Shown here: in pieces, positions 1-8,347 of the stretch | How the letters are laid out: each line of letters opens with the position of its first letter | Numbering within the stretch: position 1 is the stretch's first letter | Source: Flavipsychrobacter sp. | Lineage (GTDB): Bacteria > Bacteroidota > Bacteroidia > Chitinophagales > Chitinophagaceae | Length of the DNA stretch: 64,000 nucleotides | NCBI GenBank assembly: GCA_024508935.1 | Contig: JANINW010000011.1 | Location: forward strand, 38,223-102,222 | Direction: 5' to 3' | Notes under the pieces: generated by a model | Told to the model about the DNA's origin: nothing | The model's input: the letters and a program-made list of their open reading frames with translations, nothing else | Database searches by the model: none | Position numbers and translations under genes: made by a program

Positions 1-1
1 A

Positions 2-631
2 GAGATACAGGATTCTGTAAATGTAATATGGGGACTTAAACCCAAACCCAAACGGGGTTGGCTGAAGTTTTTACAAAACCGTTTTTTATCTTTTTCAGTT
101 ATAGTAAGCTTAGGGTTCTTGTTGCTGGTTTCATTAGCAATAAGCGGGATTGTGGAGAGTATAAATGACCGGCTTAAAACCAGCTTCCCGGATGTAGCAA
201 TTGTTATATTCTATATCGTCAACCTGTTATTGAACTTTGTTATCAGTATGTTGATATTTGGTGTTGTGTTTAAAGTGTTGCCAGATGCACGCATCCAATG
301 GCGCGATGTATTGACAGGCGCAATTGTAACTGCAATACTTTTCATGTTGGGGAAATTCGGCATATCCCTATATATATCACAAACAAAGGTAGGTAGCACA
401 TATGGTGCGGCAGGCTCACTTGTAGTGTTGTTGGTATGGGTATATTACTCTTCTATAATTCTATACATTGGGGCAGAATTTACAAAAGCATACGCGGTAA
501 AGTATGGTACACCCATTCATCCCAATGAGTATGCAGTTACAACCAAAGAAGTAGAGATAGAGACCAATGGCCAGTCAGTACAGGAGAATGAGAAATCTGC
601 TAAACCGTCAAAAACTAAGGGAGAGGCCTAA
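2..631 (+). CDS. YihY/virulence factor BrkB family membrane protein (5' truncated by window edge)
   Basis: The reading frame is open from base 2, so the first ATG-like codons inside are not the start; the N-terminal part lies outside the window. About 209 residues are visible. They show the conserved cytoplasmic stretch with W-G-L-K-P-K-P-K-R-G-W followed by four strongly hydrophobic segments, the typical C-terminal half of YihY/BrkB (once mis-named ribonuclease BN). The tail after the last membrane segment is hydrophilic and Lys/Glu rich. The family is an inner-membrane protein of unclear transport role. Its last 24 bases overlap the 3' end of the convergent DUF5686 gene. Confidence 0.88.
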   Translation, partial: EIQDSVNVIWGLKPKPKRGWLKFLQNRFLSFSVIVSLGFLLLVSLAISGIVESINDRLKTSFPDVAIVIFYIVNLLLNFVISMLIFGVVFKVLPDARIQWRDVLTGAIVTAILFMLGKFGISLYISQTKVGSTYGAAGSLVVLLVWVYYSSIILYIGAEFTKAYAVKYGTPIHPNEYAVTTKEVEIETNGQSVQENEKSAKPSKTKGEA

Positions 632-3001
632 TGCTATGCGGCCGTTGGCATTCCAGTCGAAAGCTGTTGGTGCCCAGTGATAGAACCCTGCAAGATTTAG
701 GTTCAGGTAAAACAGGTTCAGGTAATTTACATGCAGCAGTTGGTTAATGATAAGTCCCGATTCATGATAGCCATTAGCAGCCGTCGCCAATCCTGGGTTG
801 GCTTTAGTATTGGCACTATTTAGTGTGCCCCATAAAATATTATGTGCTATGCCAAGGTACGGTTCTGTCCCTTTTAGCTTGAATAAATGCCAGTCGAAGT
901 CGTGGGTGTAATAGATAGCAGCATACTTGTCGTGAAAATAGGCAAATGGGTTCATGGTAATAAAGCCACCAAAAGCATAAAGCTGCAGCCTGTTGGAATT
1001 GGCAAAACGGTAGCCGTTTCCGGCCATCAGTAAAGATTGAGGTAATGCCTTGTTATCAGCCGTATATATATATCCTGCAGTCAGCCGTATATTATCCTTG
1101 CCCCAACGGTTGATATGTACATTATAGTTTAAAGCAGCCTGAAGGCGCAAATAAGAGGCATTGTAGCTACCTGTTTCCAATTGGCCGAATGCTGCACGAA
1201 AATATGCGATGGGATATTTGGAGCCTCCCGAAAAATAGTAACCGGCAAAAGGGGTTCTTTTTTCAGCATAGGCATAGCGTATACCTATGCCCCCTTCTGT
1301 AACATCATAAACATTGGTAGCGCCCGTTTCGTTAAACGAGGATGTGTATTGAGGTGTGATAGTTTGGCGGGCACCACGGGCATCTATTTCCCAGTAGCCG
1401 GCATGGCGCCGGATGTTGGCATAGTATTCTTCCAGCCGGTCTACTTGTGCTAATAAATAGTACCTGAACAAAGTCTTGTCTATTTCCGGATGCAGGTTGA
1501 GCGTGCCTGTACTACGGTAGTTATTCTGATAGCCCAATTCCAGCCAGTTTTCATGGTCGCCCCACGGTGTTATACGCAAACTGCCGCCATATTTCCATTC
1601 TTTATCGCGTACCCCATATCCAAACCAGCCGCCGACAGATGCATATTTACTGAGCTTTTCATTGGTTGATATACCTAACCCCCAACGTGAGCCTTCATAA
1701 CGGTTAAACGCATAAATACGCGGCAGGTCTATGTCTATTATGCTGACCGGTATTTTGAATACACCGATCTTACTTACCAGCTCAACAGCTTTATCGAGAT
1801 TGGCTTCTTTGCCAATACTGTCGACGATGGTATATGTGTTCTTATCCTTTTCACTCAAAGTGTCAAAACGGTATTGCGTCCAGTCTGATGCGCTATGGAG
1901 ATCAATTGAGTCTGTAAACTTTACAGGGTGTGCTTTGTCGAATATGGCTGTGGTATTTTCTTCAAACGAAACAGAGTCGACAACCGAATGCCCGGTCCAC
2001 ATCAGGCCCACAGACGATTCGCTACCTAATTTTTGCCATTCCCATTCATAATTCAGTTCCCGCGGAAACCACCTGTTATGTACCTGCCGGTATATCTGTT
2101 CTATTTTCACTATTCTTTTTGATGCAGTGTCGGTGCTTTGTGCAATGATATGGGAAATAGCATAACCGTTGCTGTTGATATAGACAACGCCCGATAAACT
2201 GTTGAACGTAGTGTTTTTTTTCGGTTTGAATTTCAGGATAAATGTAGTGTCTGTACCATCTGTGATCTCATCTTCAAGGCCAAAATCATATCGTTGCTGC
2301 CAGCCCCTGGCTATAGGGTTGCTATAATCTACGGTATTGAATTTGATATAATCGCTGTAGACATGAAATGGAAGGAAATCAGTAACCAGGAAAGTGAATG
2401 GCGTTTTGCTAAGCCCCGAGAACCTGGATGCAATAACATTCTCCTGTAATTGCTGCGGACGGCGATAGCTGCGCCTGCTGTATGTTTCAGACAGCACTGC
2501 GTGGCTCTGGTCGGAAAATTCTTTGATGTCTTGCAGGGTAGTGTCTTTGCCTGAAAGTTTCCCAGGTAAAATATAATCCAGCTTTAGTTTGTAGTAGATG
2601 CTGCATTGGTAACGGTCGTACTGCTCCGGGTTATTGTCTTTTTTATGAGCTATAGCTGTATTGATAATACGCCTGATTTTTTCATAAGGAGGTTTTACCA
2701 CTACTTCGCCAATTGTGTTAGCGGCAGGGGAGAGGAAAATAGTGTCTCCTATCGGCAATGTGACAGTTTTTGTTTGATACCCGGTGTAGGATACGGAAAG
2801 CTGTTTTGCTCCTTTATGCGGTGTGAATGAAAAATGCCCTTTTATATCTGCAATCGCACCTTCGCGGCTATTGTCTATTCTTATAGCTGCAAAAGGTAAA
2901 GGCTGCCGGGTATGCTCGTCGGCAACAATACCGCTTGCTACTTGCCCACGGGCGGGTAATAGCGCCAGGAATAATAGGATGGTTAATAAATAGCGTAACA
3001 T
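608..3001 (-). CDS. DUF5686 family outer-membrane protein with carboxypeptidase-regulatory-like N-terminal domain
   Basis: This is a 797-residue protein. Residues 1-19 form a signal peptide ending in A-R-G-Q. Residues about 21-95 form a carboxypeptidase D regulatory-like beta-sandwich (V-A-S-G-I-V-A-D-E ... L-P-F-A-A-I-R ... Y-T-G-Y), the same plug-preceding domain found in SusC-type receptors. The rest matches DUF5686, beginning at V-V-V-K-P-P-Y-E-K-I-R-R-I-I, and ends in alternating aromatic beta-strands with a final G-L-S-L-S-F, as expected for an outer-membrane barrel. Function is unknown; the family is confined to Bacteroidota. The start is ATG directly before the signal peptide. The 3' end overlaps the convergent BrkB gene. 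Confidence 0.85.
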   Translation of the reverse strand: MLRYLLTILLFLALLPARGQVASGIVADEHTRQPLPFAAIRIDNSREGAIADIKGHFSFTPHKGAKQLSVSYTGYQTKTVTLPIGDTIFLSPAANTIGEVVVKPPYEKIRRIINTAIAHKKDNNPEQYDRYQCSIYYKLKLDYILPGKLSGKDTTLQDIKEFSDQSHAVLSETYSRRSYRRPQQLQENVIASRFSGLSKTPFTFLVTDFLPFHVYSDYIKFNTVDYSNPIARGWQQRYDFGLEDEITDGTDTTFILKFKPKKNTTFNSLSGVVYINSNGYAISHIIAQSTDTASKRIVKIEQIYRQVHNRWFPRELNYEWEWQKLGSESSVGLMWTGHSVVDSVSFEENTTAIFDKAHPVKFTDSIDLHSASDWTQYRFDTLSEKDKNTYTIVDSIGKEANLDKAVELVSKIGVFKIPVSIIDIDLPRIYAFNRYEGSRWGLGISTNEKLSKYASVGGWFGYGVRDKEWKYGGSLRITPWGDHENWLELGYQNNYRSTGTLNLHPEIDKTLFRYYLLAQVDRLEEYYANIRRHAGYWEIDARGARQTITPQYTSSFNETGATNVYDVTEGGIGIRYAYAEKRTPFAGYYFSGGSKYPIAYFRAAFGQLETGSYNASYLRLQAALNYNVHINRWGKDNIRLTAGYIYTADNKALPQSLLMAGNGYRFANSNRLQLYAFGGFITMNPFAYFHDKYAAIYYTHDFDWHLFKLKGTEPYLGIAHNILWGTLNSANTKANPGLATAANGYHESGLIINQLLHVNYLNLFYLNLNLAGFYHWAPTAFDWNANGRIALGLSLSF

Positions 3002-3382
3002 GCCGCCGGTGTGTGAAAGAATTATGAAATTTTTAAAAAAATAAAATTAGTTATAAAAAACTCCTTTACTTTGCACCGTTAAAAAAATTTTACACTCTTT
3101 ATTTAAGAACACTTCAAGAGATGAAAAAAACCTTTCTCATTTTGTCTGAAATAAGCCCTGCTACTGCAGCAGGCTACGGGCATGGGTTTTTTGCTGTATC
3201 CTTAAACGGATCAGTTTTTTGTTCGCCTTCTACTTCTTTCCTCCTCCGACGTTGATACCAGGATATCCCAACAGTTATTAGCTGTTGAAGAGGCTATTTT
3301 AAGCCTTTAAAAATCAATGGGTATATGCCTTTTCATGCCCTGGCATGAGCGGCGTTGTATTTAGCACTCTAAAATTTATTGG
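3002..3382 (+). promoter_or_regulatory. 380-bp structured leader of the arginine operon
   Basis: This gene-poor stretch separates the divergent DUF5686 gene from the first arg gene. A near-consensus Bacteroidota -7 box, TACTTTG, lies at 3067-3073, one base short of TAnnTTTG. Downstream are several inverted repeats: CCTGCT/AGCAGG near 3157-3173, followed by T6; CAACAG/CTGTTG at 3269-3274 and 3282-3287; AGGCT/AGCCT at 3291-3306; and TCATGCC/GGCATGA near 3333-3348. GTTG at 3251-3254 could compete with CTGTTG for the shared CAAC at 3269-3272. A short reading frame at 3121-3255 ends in two Arg codons. This is consistent with attenuation control, but that is inference. Confidence 0.45.
3121..3255 (+). 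CDS. possible 44-residue leader peptide ending in Arg-Arg
   Basis: An ATG at 3121 follows the probable promoter by about 50 bases and opens a 44-codon frame that stops with TGA at 3253-3255. It begins M-K-K-T-F-L-I-L and its last two sense codons are CGA and CGT (Arg-Arg). It lies wholly inside the untranslated leader of an arginine-biosynthesis operon. The following base-paired elements begin directly at its stop codon, so ribosome stalling at the Arg codons would affect which hairpin forms. No family is recognised. It may instead be a chance frame in a structured RNA; two Arg codons is a short run for an attenuator. Confidence 0.3.
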   Translation: MKKTFLILSEISPATAAGYGHGFFAVSLNGSVFCSPSTSFLLRR

Positions 3383-4075
3383 ATGAACCAGAACTTTGAA
3401 GTGATGGTGGCCGAACGCCATCACGCAGGGTTTGCGGCTGTAATCTGCGATGAAATGGCCAATTCGGCCAAGGCACGTGGTACAGGCATTGCCAAACGCA
3501 GCCCTGACTATATAAGAGATAAAATGCTTGAAGGCAAGGCTGTGATAGCTTTTGCCCAAGACGGCACCTGGGCAGGCTTTTGCTATGTAGAATGCTGGAG
3601 TCATGAGGCCTATGTAGCCAATTCAGGGCTTATAGTAGCCCCGCAGTTCCGTAAAAGCGGGCTAGCAAAAATGATCAAACAAAAAATATTCGAATTAAGC
3701 AGGCTAAAGTATCCTGAGGCGAAGATATTTGGCCTGACCACCGGCCTGGCGGTAATGAAGATCAATAGCGACCTGGGTTACGAGCCGGTTACCTATTCGG
3801 AATTGACGCAGGACGACGACTTCTGGAAGGGCTGCCAAAGCTGTGTGAACTATGATATACTCATGAGCAAGGAAAGAAAAAATTGCTTGTGTACGGCTAT
3901 GCTCTATGATCCTAAAGATCACTGGCAGCCCGAGGAGACAGCACAGCAGTTTAAACAGCGGGCCAAAGCTTATGAGCGCATACTCGCCATCAAAAGAATA
4001 CGTTTCCTAAAATATTTTATAATGAAAGCTCACAATAAAACATCAAAAAATGAAAAAACTGGTATTGGCATATAG
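3383..4075 (+). CDS. GNAT-family N-acyltransferase, probable first enzyme of arginine synthesis
   Basis: This is a 230-residue protein. The acetyl-CoA-binding GNAT motif is visible at about residues 81-97 (G-L-I-V-A-P-Q-F-R-K-S-G-L-A), with the R/Q-x-x-G-x-A pattern. The C-terminal third is unusual for a GNAT and has two Cys pairs, C-Q-S-C near 150 and N-C-L-C near 168. It is the first gene of the arg operon and its stop overlaps the argG start by 26 bases, which implies coupled translation. No classical argA or argJ is present in the cluster. It is therefore the best candidate for N-acylation of glutamate, inferred from position. Whether the acyl donor is acetyl- or succinyl-CoA is not visible from the sequence. 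Confidence 0.75.
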   Translation: MNQNFEVMVAERHHAGFAAVICDEMANSAKARGTGIAKRSPDYIRDKMLEGKAVIAFAQDGTWAGFCYVECWSHEAYVANSGLIVAPQFRKSGLAKMIKQKIFELSRLKYPEAKIFGLTTGLAVMKINSDLGYEPVTYSELTQDDDFWKGCQSCVNYDILMSKERKNCLCTAMLYDPKDHWQPEETAQQFKQRAKAYERILAIKRIRFLKYFIMKAHNKTSKNEKTGIGI

Positions 4076-5261
4076 CGGCGGACTGGATACTACCTACTGC
4101 GCGGTTTATTTGAAAGAGCTGGGGTATGAAGTACATGCCCTAACCGTTCAGACCGGTGGCTTCTCTCAAACTGAGCTTAAAGAGATAGAAAAGCGTGCCT
4201 TAAATCTTGGTGTCGCCTCTTTTAAAGTAGCCGATGTTACACAGCAATATTACAATAGCTGTATAAAATACCTGGTGTACGGTAATGTGCTGAAGAATAA
4301 TGTTTATCCCCTGAGCGTAAGCGCAGAGCGGATGGTGCAGGCAATGGCTATTGCTGATTATGCACGGCAATTGGGTGTGGCATATGTAGCACATGGCAGT
4401 ACCGGTGCGGGCAACGACCAGGTGAGGTTTGATATGGTATTTCAAAGTATGGTACCAGGTGCGGAGATCATTACACCCATCAGGGACCAAAAGCTGAGCA
4501 GGGAAGAAGAGATTGCTTTTCTGAAAGCCCATAACGTGCAGCTAGATTTTGAGAAAGCCAAATACAGCATCAATAAAGGGCTATGGGGCACATCTGTAGG
4601 TGGCAAAGAAACGCTTGGCAGCCAACAGTACCTGCCGGAAGAAGCATGGCCTACACAGGTAAGCAAAAAAGAGCCAGCAACAATTGTTCTGCATTTTAAT
4701 GAGGGTGAATTATGTGGGTTAAATGAAAATGCTTCTATGAATCCTGTAGATGCAATAAGAACATTGCAGGAAATAGCGCAGCCTTATGGTGTAGGTCGGG
4801 ATATACATGTTGGTGATACTATTATTGGCATCAAAGGTAGGGTAGGCTTTGAAGCAGCAGCCCCTGTGGTTATTATTAAAGCCCACCACCTGCTGGAAAA
4901 GCATACGCTCACGAAATGGCAGCTATACTGGAAAGACCAGTTAAGTACCTGGTATGGTAACTGGCTGCATGAAGGTATGATGCTGGACCCTACCATGCGT
5001 AATATAGAGTGCTTTCTGACCGATACACAAAAGGCTGTGACGGGTAAAGTGTTTGTAACACTTGAGCCATATCGCTTTACCGTTACAGGTGTCGAATCGG
5101 ATCATGACCTGATGAACAGCAAGTTTGGCGCTTACGGCGAAATGAACAATGGCTGGACGGGTGAGGATGTAAGAGGCTTTGCAAAAATATTTGGCAACCA
5201 GGTTTCTATTTATCATTCTGTAAACAAAATAATACCAGCATTGGCAGGCAATGAAGACTAA
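4050..5261 (+). CDS. argG: argininosuccinate synthase
   Basis: This 403-residue cytoplasmic enzyme joins citrulline and aspartate with ATP to give argininosuccinate. The N-type ATP pyrophosphatase loop S-G-G-L-D-T-T is at residues 9-15. The citrulline/aspartate-binding body is present (S-T-G-A-G-N-D-Q-V-R-F), and the length is normal for the family. The ATG lies inside the end of the GNAT gene (26-nt overlap), and the 3' end overlaps argC by 11 nt, so the first three genes look translationally coupled. It acts after the deacylase encoded later in the operon. Confidence 0.96.
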   Translation: MKKLVLAYSGGLDTTYCAVYLKELGYEVHALTVQTGGFSQTELKEIEKRALNLGVASFKVADVTQQYYNSCIKYLVYGNVLKNNVYPLSVSAERMVQAMAIADYARQLGVAYVAHGSTGAGNDQVRFDMVFQSMVPGAEIITPIRDQKLSREEEIAFLKAHNVQLDFEKAKYSINKGLWGTSVGGKETLGSQQYLPEEAWPTQVSKKEPATIVLHFNEGELCGLNENASMNPVDAIRTLQEIAQPYGVGRDIHVGDTIIGIKGRVGFEAAAPVVIIKAHHLLEKHTLTKWQLYWKDQLSTWYGNWLHEGMMLDPTMRNIECFLTDTQKAVTGKVFVTLEPYRFTVTGVESDHDLMNSKFGAYGEMNNGWTGEDVRGFAKIFGNQVSIYHSVNKIIPALAGNED

Positions 5262-6231
5262 AATAAAGGCAGGTATAATAGGCGGGGCGGGGTATACAGG
5301 TGGCGAAATGCTAAGGGTGTTGCTGCAACACCCGTGTGTTGACATAAACTTTGTACATAGCAGGAGCAATGCAGGGCAGCCGGTAAGCGGTGTTCATGAA
5401 GACCTTTACGGAGATACGGAGATCTGCTTCTCTAATGAAGTTGACCAGGGATGTGATGTGGTATTTCTATGCCTGGGGCATGGCGAATCCAGGGTCTTTA
5501 TGGATCAAAACCTGTTGCCGCAGCATACCAGGATAATTGACTTGTCCCAGGATTTCAGGCTTGCGGCTAATAACCGCAATGGTGAAAGAACGTTTATCTA
5601 CGGTTTGCCGGAAACGAATAAAAACAAGATCCAGGCTGCAAATGCCATTGCTAATCCCGGTTGTTTTGCTACGGCTATCCAGCTGAGTTTACTACCACTG
5701 GCAGCTAACGGATTGCTGGGCGAGGTACATGCCACAGGTATTACGGGCTCAACAGGAGCGGGACAAAAATTGCAGGCAAGTTCCCATTTTTCGTGGAGGG
5801 TAAATAATGTAGAAGCGTATAAAAGCCTTACCCACCAGCATATGCAGGAAGTAGGTGAGACCATATCGGCTTTGCAGCCTTCAGTGCACGCTATCAATTT
5901 TATACCATGGCGTGGCAGTTTTGCAAGAGGTATTTATTTATCGGCATATACAAACTGCAGTTTATCGCTGGAAGAAGCTTATGCACTGTACGACACCTAT
6001 TATGCTGATGCTCCTTTCACTTTTGTAAGCAGGAAGATGGTGCACCTGAAGCAAGTGGTCAATACTAATAAATGTGTGATACACCTGGAGAAGGAAGGCG
6101 ATAAGCTGGTGTTGCATACGGCTATTGATAACCTATTGAAAGGTGCGTCGGGGCAGGCTGTGCAGAATATGAATATTATGTTCGGCCTGGCAGAAAATGA
6201 AGGATTGAATTTAAAAGCCAGCTCATTTTAA
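5251..6231 (+). CDS. argC: N-acetyl-gamma-glutamyl-phosphate reductase
   Basis: This 326-residue enzyme reduces N-acyl-glutamyl phosphate with NADPH to the semialdehyde. The N-terminal Rossmann motif G-G-A-G-Y-T-G-G-E-M is at residues 11-20. The catalytic Cys is at about residue 138 in N-P-G-C-F-A-T. The family motif with H-x-x-E lies near residues 200-210 (H-Q-H-M-Q-E-V). Length and motifs are those of a type 2 ArgC. It overlaps argG by 11 nt, and argD starts 10 nt after its stop. If the pathway is succinylated (see findings), this enzyme would act on the succinyl analogue. Confidence 0.95.
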   Translation: MKTKIKAGIIGGAGYTGGEMLRVLLQHPCVDINFVHSRSNAGQPVSGVHEDLYGDTEICFSNEVDQGCDVVFLCLGHGESRVFMDQNLLPQHTRIIDLSQDFRLAANNRNGERTFIYGLPETNKNKIQAANAIANPGCFATAIQLSLLPLAANGLLGEVHATGITGSTGAGQKLQASSHFSWRVNNVEAYKSLTHQHMQEVGETISALQPSVHAINFIPWRGSFARGIYLSAYTNCSLSLEEAYALYDTYYADAPFTFVSRKMVHLKQVVNTNKCVIHLEKEGDKLVLHTAIDNLLKGASGQAVQNMNIMFGLAENEGLNLKASSF

Positions 6232-6241
6232 ATTATTTAGC

Positions 6242-7384
6242 ATGAAATTATTCGATGTATATCCATTGAACGATATAACCATTGCAAGAGCCAGCGGTTC
6301 ATACCTGTGGGATAACAATGGACAACAATACCTTGACATGTATGGCGGGCACGCGGTTATCAGCATAGGACATACACATCCGCACTATGTGCAACGGATA
6401 ACGGAGCAATTGAACCAGATAGGATTTTATTCCAATTCGATAAAAATACCGATACAACAGCAGCTGGCTGAGAAATTGGGGCAGGTTTCAGGCAAAGAAA
6501 GTTACCAGCTGTTCTTATGCAATTCGGGTGCAGAGGCAAATGAAAATGCCATAAAACTTGCCTCTTTTCATACGGGCAGAAAAAAGGTCATTGCGTTTTC
6601 AAAAGCTTTTCACGGAAGAACTTCACTGGCAGTTGCTGCAACAGATAATGCCGCTATTGTAGCACCGGTAAATGAAACGGGTAATATCATCTTTTTGCCG
6701 TTTAATGATGGTGCGGCACTAAAAGCTTGCTTCGATGAAAACCAGGATAGTATAGCAGCTGTAATAATAGAAGCTATACAGGGTGTAGGCGGTATCAATA
6801 TCGCAGATCATGAGTTTCTCCGGCTCATCCGTCAACTGTGCGATCAATATGGAGCTGTTTGTATTGCGGACGAAGTACAGTGCGGGTATGGCAGAAGCGG
6901 GAAGTTTTATGCCTTCGATCATTCGGGCGTTGAAGCCGATATATATACAATGGCTAAGGGTATGGGTAATGGTTTCCCGATAGGCGGCATTGCAATTGCG
7001 CCACATATCAAACCTCGTCATGGCATGCTCGGTACAACATTTGGGGGCAACCATCTTGCCTGCACTGCAGGCCTTGCTGTTTTGGAGGTGATAGAAAAAG
7101 AAGGCCTCGTAAAACATGCCCAGGTAATGGGTGTGTACCTCATAGAAATATTGAAAAAAGTACCGGGGTTAAGAAATGTACGGGGCGTTGGCCTGATGAT
7201 CGGGTTTAATATGCCTGAAGATTTTAAAGAGCTGCGGAAGGTATTGCTGAACGAGTACAGGATATTTACCGGTGAGGCAAAACCGGATATAATTAGACTG
7301 CTGCCGGCTTTGAATATAAGCAAGACAGATGTGGACCTGTTTGCCAATGCTATGCAAACGATTTTAAATAAAGTGAGTAATTAG
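6242..7384 (+). CDS. argD: acetylornithine (or succinylornithine) aminotransferase
   Basis: This 380-residue class-III PLP-dependent aminotransferase transfers the amino group from glutamate to the N-acyl-glutamate semialdehyde, giving N-acylornithine. The PLP-binding Lys is about residue 239 in M-A-K-G-M-G-N-G-F-P-I-G-G. Upstream, N-S-G-A-E-A-N-E-N-A-I-K-L-A and the Asp of I-A-D-E-V-Q-C-G complete the cofactor site. The C-terminus has I-R-L-L-P-A-L-N-I, normal for ArgD. It sits between argC and the carbamoyltransferase with 10- and 8-nt spacers, so it is part of one transcript. Confidence 0.95.
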   Translation: MKLFDVYPLNDITIARASGSYLWDNNGQQYLDMYGGHAVISIGHTHPHYVQRITEQLNQIGFYSNSIKIPIQQQLAEKLGQVSGKESYQLFLCNSGAEANENAIKLASFHTGRKKVIAFSKAFHGRTSLAVAATDNAAIVAPVNETGNIIFLPFNDGAALKACFDENQDSIAAVIIEAIQGVGGINIADHEFLRLIRQLCDQYGAVCIADEVQCGYGRSGKFYAFDHSGVEADIYTMAKGMGNGFPIGGIAIAPHIKPRHGMLGTTFGGNHLACTAGLAVLEVIEKEGLVKHAQVMGVYLIEILKKVPGLRNVRGVGLMIGFNMPEDFKELRKVLLNEYRIFTGEAKPDIIRLLPALNISKTDVDLFANAMQTILNKVSN

Positions 7385-7392
7385 AATAAACG

Positions 7393-8346
7393 ATGAAGCA
7401 TTTTACTTCCGTGCATGATGTAGATGATATGAACTTGCTTGCAGCGAGTGCCTTGCAGTATAAGCAGTCACCCTTTATGGATAAAAGTCTTGGCTTGCAT
7501 AAGCGGGTGGGGCTTTTGTTTATGAATCCAAGTATGCGCACACGTATCAGCACGCAGATTGCAGCATCTAATCTGGGCATGGAGGCTATTGTTTTTAATG
7601 TAGATAAAGATGGCTGGAAATTAGAGCTGGAAGACGGGGCCGTAATGGATGGCAGTACCGTAGAGCATCTTAAGGATGCAGCACCTGTATTAGGTATGTA
7701 TTTTGATATACTCTGCGTACGTACTTTCCCCGGTTTAACAGATCGTGATGAGGACTACAGTGAAGTTTTGATAAGCAAACTGAAGGAGTATACCAGTGTG
7801 CCTGTTGTTAGCCTGGAAAGCAGCACGCTGCACCCTCTGCAAAGCTTTGCAGATATGCTTACTATAAAAGAGACTTTCCAGGAAACTCGTAGGCCTAAAA
7901 TAGTACTGACTTGGGCGCCGCACATTAAGCCTATTCCTCAATGTGTTGCCAATTCATTTGCACAATGGATGAATAAATGGGACGATGTTGACCTGGTAAT
8001 AACACACCCTGAAGGCTATGAGCTTGCAACTGACTATAGCAAGGGTGCCGTTATTGAATATGACAGGGCAAAAGCCTTTGAAGGTGCTGATTATATATAT
8101 GTGAAGAACTGGAGTTCTTATGGCAGCTATGGGCAAGTGCTTTGTACAGATAACAAATGGATGCCAACACTGGAAGATCTTAAAACGACTAATAATGCTC
8201 GGCTTATGCATTGCCTTCCATTGAGACGAAATGTAGAGCTGAGTGACGAGGTGCTTGATAGTCCGTATAGCATTGTGACACGGCAGGCAGGTAACAGGGT
8301 GTGGGCAGCACAGGCCGTATTGGCAGATATATTAAAAACACTATAG
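7393..8346 (+). CDS. argF': N-acetyl/N-succinylornithine carbamoyltransferase
   Basis: This is a 317-residue protein. The carbamoyl-phosphate motif is S-M-R-T-R at residues 47-51, with H-P-L-Q at 147-150. The C-terminal motif is H-C-L-P-L-R-R-N at 273-280, where ordinary ornithine carbamoyltransferases have H-C-L-P followed by a different sequence. This places it in the acyl-ornithine branch known from Xanthomonas and Bacteroides. Residue 90, just before E-H at 91-92, is Val. Published work identifies Glu92 (Xanthomonas) versus Pro90 (Bacteroides fragilis) as the acetyl/succinyl switch at this place, so Val suggests succinylornithine. The alignment was made by eye. Confidence 0.9.
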   Translation: MKHFTSVHDVDDMNLLAASALQYKQSPFMDKSLGLHKRVGLLFMNPSMRTRISTQIAASNLGMEAIVFNVDKDGWKLELEDGAVMDGSTVEHLKDAAPVLGMYFDILCVRTFPGLTDRDEDYSEVLISKLKEYTSVPVVSLESSTLHPLQSFADMLTIKETFQETRRPKIVLTWAPHIKPIPQCVANSFAQWMNKWDDVDLVITHPEGYELATDYSKGAVIEYDRAKAFEGADYIYVKNWSSYGSYGQVLCTDNKWMPTLEDLKTTNNARLMHCLPLRRNVELSDEVLDSPYSIVTRQAGNRVWAAQAVLADILKTL

Positions 8347-8347
8347 C

